64,000 bases of DNA. Origin: Bradyrhizobium sp. 195. Its GTDB lineage: Bacteria > Pseudomonadota > Alphaproteobacteria > Rhizobiales > Xanthobacteraceae. The notes below the pieces were generated by a model. The model saw only the letters and a list, made by a program, of their open reading frames with translations, was not told where the DNA came from and ran no database searches. Of the stretch, positions 1 through 8,697 are shown one piece after another. The position numbers and the translations under genes were made by a program. The DNA lies in NCBI RefSeq assembly GCF_023101665.1, contig NZ_CP082161.1, positions 1-64,000 of the forward strand, written 5' to 3'. Each line of letters opens with the position of its first letter. Position 1 is the first letter of the stretch.

Positions 1-261
1 TGGCCTATTTGTCCGGCTACCGGCGAAAAGGCAAATGTCCGTTCCGGATGACAAGAAAGCACGGCTTGCTGCGCTGTATGCTGCAGCAAACGAGCATATT
101 GCAACGCAATATCACCTCAGCATCTTGCTGCGCTTTTCCCAGCCTCGACCCACAAGGCATTGAGCCCTCTATGATTATATTTATAAATCAGCAGCTTAGG
201 TAAGCGGCCAACATCACGCCGGCTTCCATGCTGCACATTCTTTGCAACAAGCCCGCACAAT
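1..261. other. Gene-free left edge
   Basis: No convincing coding sequence. A 64-codon open frame at 9-203 has no family signature and poor codon use. A perfect inverted repeat, ATATTGC-AAC-GCAATAT, lies at 96-112. In other Rhizobiales mnmE often lies beyond rho on this side, so the next gene is probably just outside the window. Confidence 0.4.
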
Positions 262-285
262 AAAAAGGGCGCCCGAAGGCGCCCT
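262..285 (-). terminator. Intrinsic terminator after rho
   Basis: Read on the minus strand, an 8-bp G+C-rich stem (AGGGCGCC, loop TTCG, GGCGCCCT) runs straight into a T-tract. It lies about 30 bases past the rho stop codon. The stable tetraloop and the T-tract make this a textbook Rho-independent terminator. Confidence 0.85.
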
Positions 286-315
286 CTAAACTATGCAGCC
301 TATGCTGCAGTGCAC

Positions 316-1581
316 TCAGGTGTTCATGGAGTCGAAGAACTCGGAATTGCTCTTGGTCGAACGCAGCTTGTCGAGCAGGAAGTCGATCGCGTCCATCGTC
401 CCCATCGGATTGAGGATACGGCGGAGCACGTACATCTTCTTGAGCACCTGCGGGTCGGTGATGAGCTCTTCCTTGCGGGTGCCGGAGCGCGAGATGTCGA
501 TCGCCGGGAAGGTGCGCTTGTCCGAGACCTTGCGGTCCAGGATCAGTTCCGAGTTACCGGTGCCCTTGAACTCTTCGAAGATGACTTCGTCCATGCGGCT
601 GCCGGTATCGACCAGCGCGGTCGCGATGATGGTCAGCGAGCCGCCCTCCTCGATGTTGCGGGCGGCACCGAAGAAGCGCTTCGGGCGCTGCAGCGCGTTG
701 GCGTCGACACCGCCGGTCAGCACCTTGCCGGATGACGGCACCACGGTGTTGTAAGCGCGGCCGAGACGCGTGATCGAATCGAGCAGGATTACGACATCGC
801 GGCCATGCTCGACCAGGCGCTTTGCTTTTTCGATCACCATCTCGGCGACCTGGACGTGACGCACCGCCGGCTCGTCGAAGGTCGACGACACGACCTCGCC
901 CTTCACCGAGCGCTGCATGTCCGTGACTTCTTCCGGACGTTCGTCGATCAGAAGCACGATCAGGTAGCACTCGGGGTGATTGTGCGTGATCGAGTGCGCG
1001 ATGTTCTGCATCAGCACGGTCTTACCCGTGCGCGGCGGCGCCACGATCAATGCGCGCTGGCCCTTGCCGATGGGAGCGACGATGTCGATCACGCGTGCAG
1101 AAAGGTCTTTCCGCGTCGGATCGTCGATTTCCATGCGGAAACGCTGATTCGGAAACAGCGGCGTGAGGTTGTCGAAATTGACCTTGTGCTTGGCCTTTTC
1201 CGGGTCCTCGAAATTGAGCGTATTGACCTTCAGCAGCGCGAAATAGCGCTCGCCCTCTTTCGGGCTGCGGATGTGGCCTTCGATGGTGTCGCCGGTGCGC
1301 AGGCCGAAACGGCGGATCTGCGACGGCGAGACGTAGATGTCATCAGGGCCGGGCAGATAATTCGCATCGGGCGAGCGGAGGAAGCCGAAGCCGTCGGAGA
1401 GCACTTCGACGACGCCCTGGCCGACAATGTCGGTCTCGGCGAGTGCAAGCTGCTTGAGGATGGCAAACAGCAACTCCTGCTTTCGCATCGTGCTGGCGTT
1501 CTCGACCCCATTCTCCTCCGCAAACGAGACGAGCTCGGCCGGCGTTTTGGACTTGAGGTCTTCGAGTTTAATTTCCCGCAT
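316..1581 (-). CDS. rho: Transcription termination factor Rho
   Basis: Hexameric RNA-dependent ATPase that ends transcription at Rho-dependent sites in the cytoplasm. At 421 residues it has the usual length. The N-terminal Rho_N helices (about 1-45) are followed by a cold-shock-type RNA-binding domain (about 52-118, with DGFGFLRS). The motor domain has Walker A PPRTGKT at 182-188, Walker B VVILLD ending at D268, and the R-loop [13 protein letters not shown]. The start is placed at [10 protein letters not shown] because the 37 codons upstream have no homology expected of Rho. The adjacent hemJ is on the same strand, 246 bases upstream. An intrinsic terminator follows. Confidence 0.98.
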   Translation of the reverse strand: MREIKLEDLKSKTPAELVSFAEENGVENASTMRKQELLFAILKQLALAETDIVGQGVVEVLSDGFGFLRSPDANYLPGPDDIYVSPSQIRRFGLRTGDTIEGHIRSPKEGERYFALLKVNTLNFEDPEKAKHKVNFDNLTPLFPNQRFRMEIDDPTRKDLSARVIDIVAPIGKGQRALIVAPPRTGKTVLMQNIAHSITHNHPECYLIVLLIDERPEEVTDMQRSVKGEVVSSTFDEPAVRHVQVAEMVIEKAKRLVEHGRDVVILLDSITRLGRAYNTVVPSSGKVLTGGVDANALQRPKRFFGAARNIEEGGSLTIIATALVDTGSRMDEVIFEEFKGTGNSELILDRKVSDKRTFPAIDISRSGTRKEELITDPQVLKKMYVLRRILNPMGTMDAIDFLLDKLRSTKSNSEFFDSMNT

Positions 1582-1827
1582 TGGGGTGGTCCTGTGGGGT
1601 AACCTTGGGAGGGGTGCGAGGAGGCTCTGAAATGCGGACGTGAGAAGATAAGGTCCGCAGGTCTGGCAAGGTGAGTGCCGGTAAGGCTTCAAACCTGATG
1701 CGGTGTCCGGCCTCTGGAAAGCTCAGACAAAACCACATCCGCCTGCGTTGGGTGGGATATCGCCAATATAGAAAATCGCTCCCTGTTCCGCAAGCCGAAG
1801 CGCTGAGCTAATCGTCACGCACCCTGC

Positions 1828-2262
1828 CTAGAACGGCTTCACGATCACCATGATGACGATGAAAATCATCAGGACGGTCGGCACCTCATTGATAATCCGA
1901 TAGAATTTCTGGGACCGCGGACGTCTGTCGGCGGCGAAATCCTTCAGCCAGCGGGAAAAAAAGCCGTGGACCGCGGAGAGCACCAAGACCAGTGCCAGTT
2001 TTACGTGCAGCCAGCCAAACGAGAACCAATGGCCTGACCAGGCGAGAAAGAGCCCGGCGAGCCAGGTGACGATCATCGCAGGATTGATGATGGCCTTGAG
2101 CAGTCGGCGTTCCATCACCTTGAACGTTTCCGACTGCTTCGAGCCGATCTCGGCCTCGGAATGATAGACGAACAGCCGCGGCAGATAGAGCATGCCCGCC
2201 ATCCAGGAGATGACGGCGATCACATGCAGCGCCTTGATCCAGAGATAGACGTCTTCGAACAT
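1828..2262 (-). CDS. hemJ: Protoporphyrinogen IX oxidase HemJ
   Basis: Small integral membrane protein of 144 residues that oxidises protoporphyrinogen IX to protoporphyrin IX in heme synthesis, replacing HemG or HemY. About four hydrophobic helices are visible. The N-terminal helix carries the family's conserved histidine (LWIKALHVIAV, H13) and the following AGMLYLPRLFVYH stretch; ERRLLKAIINPAM and the C-terminal PTVLMIF helix also fit. It lies upstream of rho on the same strand, as in many alphaproteobacteria. The usual neighbour hemE is not between it and the next gene. Confidence 0.93.
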   Translation of the reverse strand: MFEDVYLWIKALHVIAVISWMAGMLYLPRLFVYHSEAEIGSKQSETFKVMERRLLKAIINPAMIVTWLAGLFLAWSGHWFSFGWLHVKLALVLVLSAVHGFFSRWLKDFAADRRPRSQKFYRIINEVPTVLMIFIVIMVIVKPF

Positions 2263-2719
2263 TTTCGCGGCCCGGCTTGCTGCCCAGCGAAAGGAACTGG
2301 GGATAGTAAGAACTCGTTAAGGTCTCACCTGCACACATATCCGTCCGTAGCGCCTTCCTCAAATCTAGAATCTTAGATTCTTAAGGTTTGAGTCTATGTG
2401 ACCGTGGATTGGACTCATGCAATTCCGTCCGCGGGTTCACGCGGGCTTGTTCACACCCATCAACATATCCCTGGTCGCTCTTGGCGCCTCGCGATAAGTC
2501 GGCCAGCTTCAAAGGCTTGCGCCATTCTGTCGGCAGCTTATCAAGGGGGTTGTCCGCGCAATCCCGTTTCCGTCCGGGCAGGCCGGCGAACTTGTTCAGA
2601 CGGGCAGCGGTGTGAAGAAAATTGGCACTTGTCCCGCCCCTGGTGTCGCACATCCCTTTCCAAGGGGTTAAGCTCCACAGAAATCCACAAACTGCCCCGC
2701 CCTCATCCAAAGAGTTTTT
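2263..2719. other. Candidate chromosomal replication origin region
   Basis: A 457-base gene-free gap between divergently oriented genes: rho and hemJ leave leftward; PDRP, maf, coaE and dnaQ leave rightward. In Caulobacter and Sinorhizobium the origin lies beside hemE and the PDRP gene, so synteny points here. Two DnaA-box-like sites match TTATCCACA at 7 of 9 positions: TTGTTCACA at 2447-2455 and AAATCCACA at 2681-2689. An A+T-rich palindrome lies at 2359-2391. No TTAA-N7-TTAA CtrA box was found. The promoters of hemJ and the PDRP gene must also lie here. The box evidence is weak; the case rests mainly on position. Confidence 0.45.
2359..2391. repeat. A+T-rich palindrome in origin-like gap
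   Basis: The inner arms AGAATCT and AGATTCT are separated by one base (2367-2381). The outer arms TCAAATCT and AGGTTTGA match with one G-T pair. It is the most A+T-rich spot in the gap and could serve as an unwinding element or a protein site. Its function is not shown by the sequence. Confidence 0.5.
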
Positions 2720-3559
2720 GTGCCGACCTCCAACAATTATTTCCATCTGCACCTCGTCTCCGACTCCACCGGCGAGACGCTGATCACCGTGGCACGGGCG
2801 GTTGCGGCCCAATACGCCAATGTGACGCCGGTCGAGCATGTCTATCCGCTGGTGCGCAGCCAGAAGCAGCTCGATCGGGTGCTCGACGAGATCGAGGAAG
2901 CGCCGGGAATCGTGCTGTTCACGCTGCTCGAGAAGGATCTGGTCTCCAGGCTCGAGGACAAGTGCAAGGAGATCAACGTTCCGAGCCTGTCGATCATCGG
3001 CCCGGTGATGCAGCTGTTCGAAGCCTATCTCGGGGCTGCGACCACGGGCCGCGTCGGCGCTCAGCACGTCCTCAACGCCGAATATTTCAAGCGCATCGAC
3101 GCGCTGAACTACACGATGATCCACGACGACGGCCAGCATGTCGAAGGCCTCGACGATGCCGACGTCGTCCTGGTCGGTGTGTCCCGCACCTCGAAAACGC
3201 CGACGTCGATTTATCTCGCCAATCGCGGCATCCGCACCGCCAACGTGCCGCTGGTTCCGGGCATTCCGGTACCCTCGCAATTGGAGACGCTGACGCGGCC
3301 GCTGGTCGTCAGCCTGCACGCGACGCCGGAACGCCTGATCCAGATCCGTCAGAATCGCCTGCTCTCGATGGGGACCGACTCCGGCAACGACACCTATACT
3401 GACAGGCAGTCGGTCACCGAGGAGGTCGCGTTTGCGCGCAAGCTCAGCGCCAAGCATGATTGGCCGCTGCTGGACGTCACGCGTCGCTCGATCGAGGAAA
3501 CCGCGGCGGCGATCATGAAGCTCTACAGCGATCGCCAGCGCAACCGGCCTTCCGAATAG
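2720..3559 (+). CDS. Pyruvate,phosphate dikinase regulatory protein (PDRP/PpsR, DUF299)
   Basis: Bifunctional kinase/pyrophosphorylase that phosphorylates and dephosphorylates a threonine of pyruvate,phosphate dikinase or PEP synthase. At 279 residues it matches the family. The N-terminus [13 protein letters not shown] is characteristic. A P-loop-like GVSRTSKT lies at 153-160, and the C-terminal [17 protein letters not shown] is conserved. The start is a GTG at 2720; no ATG precedes the conserved N-terminus. It begins the rightward run PDRP-maf-coaE-dnaQ, the same order as the first genes after the Caulobacter origin. Confidence 0.95.
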   Translation: MPTSNNYFHLHLVSDSTGETLITVARAVAAQYANVTPVEHVYPLVRSQKQLDRVLDEIEEAPGIVLFTLLEKDLVSRLEDKCKEINVPSLSIIGPVMQLFEAYLGAATTGRVGAQHVLNAEYFKRIDALNYTMIHDDGQHVEGLDDADVVLVGVSRTSKTPTSIYLANRGIRTANVPLVPGIPVPSQLETLTRPLVVSLHATPERLIQIRQNRLLSMGTDSGNDTYTDRQSVTEEVAFARKLSAKHDWPLLDVTRRSIEETAAAIMKLYSDRQRNRPSE

Positions 3560-3567
3560 TTTTCGCG

Positions 3568-4176
3568 ATGGGTCTGTGGCTCGGCAAATCTCCGTTGATC
3601 CTGGCCTCGCAGAGCAGCGCGCGAAAAATGCTGCTGGCCAATGCCGGTCTCGAATTCAAAGCGATCACGGCCGATATTGACGAGCGTGGCATTCAGGCTA
3701 CGTCGAAGCTTTCGAACCCGCGCGAGGTCGGCTTGCTGCTGGCGCGCGAAAAAGCCAAAGCCGTCTCGACGCATTATCCCGGAAGCTACGTGATCGGCGC
3801 CGATCAGACCCTGGCTCTTGGCGACCGTCTCTTCAACAAGCCCGCAGGCCGTCCGCAGGCCCTGGCGCAATTGCGTGAGCTCGCCGGCAACAGCCACGAG
3901 CTGAATTCGGCGGTGGCCATAGCGCATGACGGCAAGATCGTGTTCGAAGACGTCTCGATCGCCCGCATGACCATGCGAGAGATGACCGAGGACGAGCTTG
4001 CAGCCTATCTGGATGCCGCCGGCGACGCCGTCACGACCAGCGTCGGTGCCTATCAGCTCGAAGGCCTGGGCATCCATCTGTTCGAGCGCATCGAAGGCGA
4101 CCATTTCACCATTCTCGGCCTGCCTTTGCTGCCACTGCTTGCGTTCCTGCGACGCGAACGGCTAGTTGCCGTGTAA
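3568..4176 (+). CDS. maf: Maf-family nucleotide pyrophosphatase
   Basis: Cytoplasmic pyrophosphatase that hydrolyses non-canonical or ordinary nucleoside triphosphates to monophosphates; historically named for septum inhibition. At 202 residues it has the usual length. The N-terminal motif ILASQSSARKMLL (11-23) matches the family's LASxSPRR-type nucleotide-binding loop, and VIGADQTLAL carries the catalytic aspartate (D79). The ATG at 3568 is eight bases after the PDRP stop, indicating an operon. Which of the two Maf subfamilies it belongs to cannot be settled by eye. Confidence 0.93.
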   Translation: MGLWLGKSPLILASQSSARKMLLANAGLEFKAITADIDERGIQATSKLSNPREVGLLLAREKAKAVSTHYPGSYVIGADQTLALGDRLFNKPAGRPQALAQLRELAGNSHELNSAVAIAHDGKIVFEDVSIARMTMREMTEDELAAYLDAAGDAVTTSVGAYQLEGLGIHLFERIEGDHFTILGLPLLPLLAFLRRERLVAV

Positions 4177-4200
4177 ATGACTGACATGGCTGTAGTTTGA
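4177..4200 (+). other. Seven-codon leader frame before coaE
   Basis: Directly after the maf stop is ATG, encoding MTDMAVV, whose TGA stop overlaps the coaE start as TGATG. The arrangement would allow translational coupling of coaE. In Caulobacter and Sinorhizobium aroE occupies this position, so the frame could also be chance sequence left after gene loss. There is no direct evidence of translation. Confidence 0.25.
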
Positions 4201-4799
4201 TGCGAATCCTGGGACTGACCGGCTCGATCGGGATGGGAAAATCCACCACCGCGAAACTGTTCGCGGAGGCCGGCGTACCCGTCTACGACGCCGATGCCGC
4301 CGTGCATCAGCTCTATGAGGGCGAGGCCGCCCCCGCGATCGAGGCTGCGTTCCCCGGCACGACCGCGAACGGCAAGGTCGATCGGCCGAAGCTGTCGGCG
4401 CGCGTCGTGCACGATCCCGCCGCGATCAAGCAGCTCGAGCAGATCGTCCATCCGATGCTCGGCGCCTCCCGACAAAAATTCTTCGCCGAGGCGGAAGCGG
4501 CCAAGGCGCCGGTCGTGGTTCTCGATATCCCGCTGCTGTTCGAAACCGGCGGCGAGAAGCGGGTCGATGCCGTGGTCGTGGTCTCGACCTCGCCGGAACT
4601 CCAGCGTGAGCGGGTGCTGGCGCGCGGCACCATGGACGAAGCGAAGCTCGACGCCATCATCGCCAAGCAGACACCCGATGCCGAAAAGCGCCGACGCGCC
4701 GATTTCGTGGTGGATACGTCACACGGACTGGAGCCGGTGCGCGCGCAGATCAAGCACATCCTGACCGAGGTCGTTAAGATGCCGCAGCGGCGAACCTGA
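4200..4799 (+). CDS. coaE: Dephospho-CoA kinase
   Basis: Catalyses the last step of coenzyme A synthesis, ATP-dependent phosphorylation of the ribose 3'-hydroxyl of dephospho-CoA. The 199-residue protein has P-loop GSIGMGKST at 8-16, [10 protein letters not shown] in the substrate region, and [15 protein letters not shown] in the lid/core. The chosen ATG at 4200 gives the standard N-terminus [11 protein letters not shown]; a TTG one codon earlier is possible. It overlaps the stop of a tiny leader frame. It lies 23 bases after maf and 39 before dnaQ. Confidence 0.96.
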   Translation: MRILGLTGSIGMGKSTTAKLFAEAGVPVYDADAAVHQLYEGEAAPAIEAAFPGTTANGKVDRPKLSARVVHDPAAIKQLEQIVHPMLGASRQKFFAEAEAAKAPVVVLDIPLLFETGGEKRVDAVVVVSTSPELQRERVLARGTMDEAKLDAIIAKQTPDAEKRRRADFVVDTSHGLEPVRAQIKHILTEVVKMPQRRT

Positions 4800-4838
4800 T
4801 TCGCCGCCTCACGGCTCCCACGACCCTGATCTCAAGAC

Positions 4839-5555
4839 ATGCGCGAAATCGTTCTCGACACTGAAACCACCGGCCTCGATCCGCTTCGCGGCGATCGCCT
4901 GGTCGAAATCGGCTGCGTCGAGATCTTCAACCGCATGCCGACGGGGCAGAGCTTTCACGTCTACATCAATCCCGAACGGGACATGCCGGCGGAAGCGTTC
5001 GCGGTGCACGGGCTGTCGGCCGAGTTTCTGGCGACGAAGCCGCTGTTCCGCGAGGTCGTCGACGAGTTCCTGGAATTCATCGGCGATGCGCCGCTGGTGA
5101 TCCACAACGCTTCGTTCGACGTCGGCTTCATCAATGCCGAGCTCGATCGCATCAAGCGTGCGGCGATCCCGCGCGAACGGCTGGTCGATACGCTGCTGCT
5201 GGCGCGTCGCAAGCATCCCGGCGTGTCCAACCGGCTCGACGATCTCTGCTCGCGCTATGCGATCGACAATTCGCACCGCACCAAGCACGGCGCGCTGCTG
5301 GACGCCGAGCTGCTGGCAGAGGTCTATGTCGATCTGGTCGGGGCGCGGCAGTCGCAGCTGCTCCTGGCGTCGGACGCTCAGGAGATTCGCGTCAATGCGA
5401 CGGGCGATGCGCCGCGGCGGCAGCGCTTGGTGCCGCTTGCGCCGCGGACGTCGGACGCCGAGCGTGAGGCCCACCGGGCCTTCATTGCGACGCTCGGCGA
5501 CAAGGCGATCTGGAACGAGTATCTCGTCGCTCCAGCTGCGCCTCCGGCTGGTTAG
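4839..5555 (+). CDS. dnaQ: DNA polymerase III epsilon subunit (3'-5' proofreading exonuclease)
   Basis: Proofreading subunit of the replicative polymerase. The DEDDh exonuclease motifs are complete: ExoI VLDTETTG (D7, E9), ExoII HNASFDVGF (D94), ExoIII RTKHGALLDAE (H150, D155). The 238-residue length and the C-terminal tail for alpha-subunit contact fit bacterial DnaQ. It ends the rightward PDRP-maf-coaE-dnaQ run and faces secB across only seven bases, so the two transcripts must overlap or end inside each other. Confidence 0.96.
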   Translation: MREIVLDTETTGLDPLRGDRLVEIGCVEIFNRMPTGQSFHVYINPERDMPAEAFAVHGLSAEFLATKPLFREVVDEFLEFIGDAPLVIHNASFDVGFINAELDRIKRAAIPRERLVDTLLLARRKHPGVSNRLDDLCSRYAIDNSHRTKHGALLDAELLAEVYVDLVGARQSQLLLASDAQEIRVNATGDAPRRQRLVPLAPRTSDAEREAHRAFIATLGDKAIWNEYLVAPAAPPAG

Positions 5556-5562
5556 GCCCTAT

Positions 5563-6051
5563 TTAGGCTTGGCCGGTCTGGCCACCCTGAGCGGCCATTT
5601 GCCGCTCCATGTTCTGGCGATAGAGACCGACGAAGTCGACCGGATCCAGCATCAGGGGCGGGAACCCGCCGTCGCGAACCGCGGTCGCGATGATCTCGCG
5701 GGCGAACGGGAACAGCAGGCGCGGGCACTCGATCATGACCAGCGGATGCAGATTCTCCTTTGGCACGTTGGCAATGCGGAACACGCCGGCATAGGCGAGT
5801 TCGAACGAGAACATGATCTTGCCCGCCGTTTCGGCCTTGCCCTCGACCGACAACGTCACCTCGAACTCCTGTTCGCTGAGATTGTTGGCGCTGACATTGA
5901 TCTGGATGTTGATCTGGGGCGGCTGGCTCTGCTGCTGGAGCGAGGTCGGCGCGTTCGGATTTTCGAACGAAAGGTCCTTGGTATATTGCGCCAGCACGTT
6001 GAGCTGGGGAGCCTGGGCCGCCTCGGGAGGGGTGCCGTTACCGTTGGTCAT
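5563..6051 (-). CDS. secB: Protein-export chaperone SecB
   Basis: Tetrameric cytoplasmic chaperone that keeps preproteins unfolded and delivers them to SecA. The 162-residue protein shows the alphaproteobacterial N-terminus followed by [22 protein letters not shown], the beta-strand region [26 protein letters not shown], and [32 protein letters not shown]. It is transcribed leftward toward dnaQ, with a 410-base divergent region shared with timA. Confidence 0.97.
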   Translation of the reverse strand: MTNGNGTPPEAAQAPQLNVLAQYTKDLSFENPNAPTSLQQQSQPPQINIQINVSANNLSEQEFEVTLSVEGKAETAGKIMFSFELAYAGVFRIANVPKENLHPLVMIECPRLLFPFAREIIATAVRDGGFPPLMLDPVDFVGLYRQNMERQMAAQGGQTGQA

Positions 6052-6461
6052 GAGAGTCTCTCCTTACCCGATTGGGGCTGAATTTCGCGGCGGTTGGCTA
6101 ACATATGGCCGCCTCGTTCCACAAGGACGAACGGTCCCGGAGGGGAATTCGGACCGCGCCCGCAACTGTGACGTTCACCCGGCCTTTTCCGCAAATTCGC
6201 GCCTTAAACGATTGAAGATGCGCGATTTCCGGGCAGGATCGGGTTTCCCCTTAAGCATAAAACGCGCTACACTCGGCGCTGTGCCAAAAGGCGCCATTGG
6301 CCGGGCAAGATTTCGTGCCTACATCCCACGGACCTGACGCGGACCTAAATGGCGATGTAGACTTGCCGTTCCCGTATGGAACGGTCTACTGGCCGGATTG
6401 ATTTTCCCGGCGACGACCCCAAAGCGAAGACCCAGAGCAAAGACCAGAAAGCGAATACGAC
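6052..6461. other. secB/timA divergent intergenic region
   Basis: A 410-base gap holding the promoters of secB (leftward) and timA (rightward). No gene is convincing; small open frames on both strands lack family signals. Some Rhizobiales have an fxsA-type gene near here, but none is present. A 33-base imperfect palindrome lies at 6357-6389. I could not assign promoter boxes with confidence. Confidence 0.4.
6357..6389. repeat. Nested palindrome upstream of timA
   Basis: The inner arms CCGTTCC and GGAACGG (6366-6372, 6378-6384) are perfect around a 5-base centre. The outer arms GTAGA and TCTAC (6357-6361, 6385-6389) extend it with a small bulge. It lies 72 bases before the timA start and could be an operator or an mRNA hairpin. 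There is no T-tract, so it is not a standard terminator. Confidence 0.4.
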
Positions 6462-7169
6462 GTGGACATCTACACCATCATCTTCCTGGCGCTGGCGGTC
6501 TTCATCTTTCTGCGGCTGCGCAGCGTGCTCGGGCAGCGGACCGGCAACGAGCGGCCGCCGTTCGATCGAACCGCCGCCCGCAATGCGTTGGGGGGTGCCC
6601 AAGACAACAATGTCGTGACCATGCCGGGCAAGGTGATCGACCAGGCCCCGCTGGCGCCGACGGCCGAGCCGACCCCACCCTCCGACCGCTGGAAGGGCCT
6701 GACCGAGCCGGGCACCGCACTGGCGCAGGGCCTGGATGCCATCGTCGACAAGGATTCCACGTTCGACCCGCGTCATTTCATCTCGGGCGCCCGGGGCGCC
6801 TACGAGATGATCGTGCTGGCCTTTGCCAATGGCGACCGCCGCGCGCTGCGCGACCTGTTGTCGTCGGACGTCTATGACAGCTTCGACGCCGCCATCAAGG
6901 AGCGCGAGAAGAACGAGCAGAAGACCGAGACCCGCTTCGTCTCGATCGACAAGGCCGAGCTCGTCGGCGCGGAGCTGCGCGACCGCACCGCCCAGCTCAC
7001 GATCCGTTTCGTCTCGCAGATGATCTCGGCCACCCGGGACAAGGCCGGCAACATCGTCGACGGCAGCGCCGATACGGTCGCCGACATCACCGACATCTGG
7101 ACTTTCGCCCGCGACATCACCTCTCGCGATCCGAACTGGAAGTTGGTTGGCACCGGAAGCGCGAATTAA
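6462..7169 (+). CDS. Tim44/TimA-family inner-membrane protein
   Basis: Inner-membrane protein related to the matrix-side domain of mitochondrial Tim44. The N-terminal helix (about 3-20, IYTIIFLALAVFIFLRLRSV) is followed by a variable linker. The Tim44-like domain (about 95-235) includes HFISGARGAYEMIVLAFANGDRRALRDLLS and DIWTFARDITSRDPNWKLVGT. The 235-residue length is typical of alphaproteobacteria. The last bases overlap the mltA frame, giving an operon timA-mltA-smr. The bacterial role is thought to be membrane or envelope protein assembly; that is family knowledge, not seen here. Confidence 0.9.
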   Translation: MDIYTIIFLALAVFIFLRLRSVLGQRTGNERPPFDRTAARNALGGAQDNNVVTMPGKVIDQAPLAPTAEPTPPSDRWKGLTEPGTALAQGLDAIVDKDSTFDPRHFISGARGAYEMIVLAFANGDRRALRDLLSSDVYDSFDAAIKEREKNEQKTETRFVSIDKAELVGAELRDRTAQLTIRFVSQMISATRDKAGNIVDGSADTVADITDIWTFARDITSRDPNWKLVGTGSAN

Positions 7170-8697
7170 GGTCTTTCTGAAGACCAGCGCGACCGCGCTT
7201 TGCGCAGGCGTCGTCGTGCTGTCGTCGTTTTCGCTCGGCGCCGAGGCGGCGCGGCGCCACTATCGCAGCCACCACCATCATCTCCCGCAATTGCCTGCCG
7301 CTCCGCCGCGGGCCTTGCCCTATCCGCAGCTCCCGCTGCCGTTCGAAATTCCCGGCGCGCAATATCTGCCGCTGGCCTGGGCGGACGTGAAGGGCTGGGG
7401 CGATGACAATCATCTCGCGGCGTACAAGACGTTCCGCGCCAGCTGTCGGACCATCAATGCGCAGACCGGCGCGGCCGAGCCGAAGGCCGAATCAAAAGCA
7501 ATTGGCGGCTCGCTGAACGAACCTTGCCGGGCGGCAAAATCGCTCGAGCTCACCGACGACGCCAAGGCAAAGAGCTTCTTCGAGGCGAACTTTTCGCCGC
7601 TGCGGATCTCGCGCCTCGGCGAGCCCGACGGGTTCGTCACCGGTTATTATGAGCCGGTGCTGGAGGGATCGCGCACGCAGACCGATGTCTACAATGTTCC
7701 GGTCTACCGCCGTCCCTCGAATCTGTTCGTGCGCGGCTACAAGCAGGATTCGGTGAGCCTGCCCAACAAGGGGCCGGTCTATCGCAAGATCGGCCGCCGC
7801 AAGCTGGTGCCCTATTACGATCGCGGCGAGATCGAGGATGGCAAGATCGCCGGCCGCGGGCTGGAGATCGCCTGGCTGAAGGACCCGACCGATCTGCTGT
7901 TCGCACAGATCCAGGGTTCGGCGCGGATCAAGTTCGACGACGGCGGCACGGTGCGGCTGAACTACGACGCCTATAACGGCTATCCCTATACGGCTGTCGG
8001 TCGCATCCTCATCGAGCGCGGCATCATCCCGAAAGAGGAGATGTCGATGCAGAAGATCAGGGAATGGATGACGCAAAACCCTGATGGCGCCAAGGAGCTG
8101 CGCCGGGCGAACCGCGCCTACATCTTCTTTCGCGAGGTCAATCTGTCCGACAAGGACGAGGCGGTGGGCGCGCAGGGCATTCCGCTGACTGCGGGGCGCT
8201 CGATCGCGGTCGACAAATCGCTGCATGTCTACGGCACGCCGTTCTTCATCGAGGGCGAGCTGCCGATCGAGTCCGAACGCGCCAAGACGCCGTTCCATCG
8301 GCTGATGATCGCGCAGGACACCGGCTCGGCCATCATCGGCCCCGCGCGCGCCGATCTGTTTTTCGGTGCCGGGCAGGAAGCGGGCCGCGTCTCCGGCCGG
8401 CTGCGCCATCCCATGCATTTTGTGATGCTGGTGCCGAAGGGCCTCGATCCCTCCGTGCGCGCCGCACGGTTGCCGGTGCCGGATCCGCGCCCCTCGGAGA
8501 AGATCGCAAAGCTGTTTCCGCAGACCGATCCCGGGAAAGGAACGGTCAAGCCCGCTGCTGCGACCGGTCCTACTGAAACCAAGACCGACACGGTCGCCAT
8601 TGCCGGTCCGGTCCCGCTGCCGGCACCGCGTCCCGTGATCGAGCCCGCCTCCGAACCGCAGCGGCCGGTGAAGAAACGCCCCCATCGGCAGCAATGA
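7147..8697 (+). CDS. mltA: Membrane-bound lytic murein transglycosylase A
   Basis: Exported enzyme that cleaves peptidoglycan glycan strands, forming 1,6-anhydromuramic ends. The start is taken as TTG at 7147, which overlaps timA by 23 bases and gives a full signal peptide (VFLKTSATALCAGVVVLSSF, then AEA). A later GTG at 7216 would lose the signal; ATT at 7165 is also possible. The MltA domain occupies roughly 140-340 (SDGFVTGYYEP-like GFVTGYYEPVLEGS; LLFAQIQGSARI). The 3D domain follows, with MIAQDTGSAIIGPARADLFFG and its catalytic aspartates. The C-terminal tail is rich in proline and lysine. Confidence 0.93.
   Translation: MAPEARIKVFLKTSATALCAGVVVLSSFSLGAEAARRHYRSHHHHLPQLPAAPPRALPYPQLPLPFEIPGAQYLPLAWADVKGWGDDNHLAAYKTFRASCRTINAQTGAAEPKAESKAIGGSLNEPCRAAKSLELTDDAKAKSFFEANFSPLRISRLGEPDGFVTGYYEPVLEGSRTQTDVYNVPVYRRPSNLFVRGYKQDSVSLPNKGPVYRKIGRRKLVPYYDRGEIEDGKIAGRGLEIAWLKDPTDLLFAQIQGSARIKFDDGGTVRLNYDAYNGYPYTAVGRILIERGIIPKEEMSMQKIREWMTQNPDGAKELRRANRAYIFFREVNLSDKDEAVGAQGIPLTAGRSIAVDKSLHVYGTPFFIEGELPIESERAKTPFHRLMIAQDTGSAIIGPARADLFFGAGQEAGRVSGRLRHPMHFVMLVPKGLDPSVRAARLPVPDPRPSEKIAKLFPQTDPGKGTVKPAAATGPTETKTDTVAIAGPVPLPAPRPVIEPASEPQRPVKKRPHRQQ

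Noticed and set aside
9..203. 64-codon open frame at the left edge
   Set aside because: No family match by eye, irregular codon use and no clear ribosome site; probably chance.
2263..2719. CtrA boxes in the origin-like gap
   Set aside because: TTAA occurs three times but never with a second TTAA at seven-base spacing.
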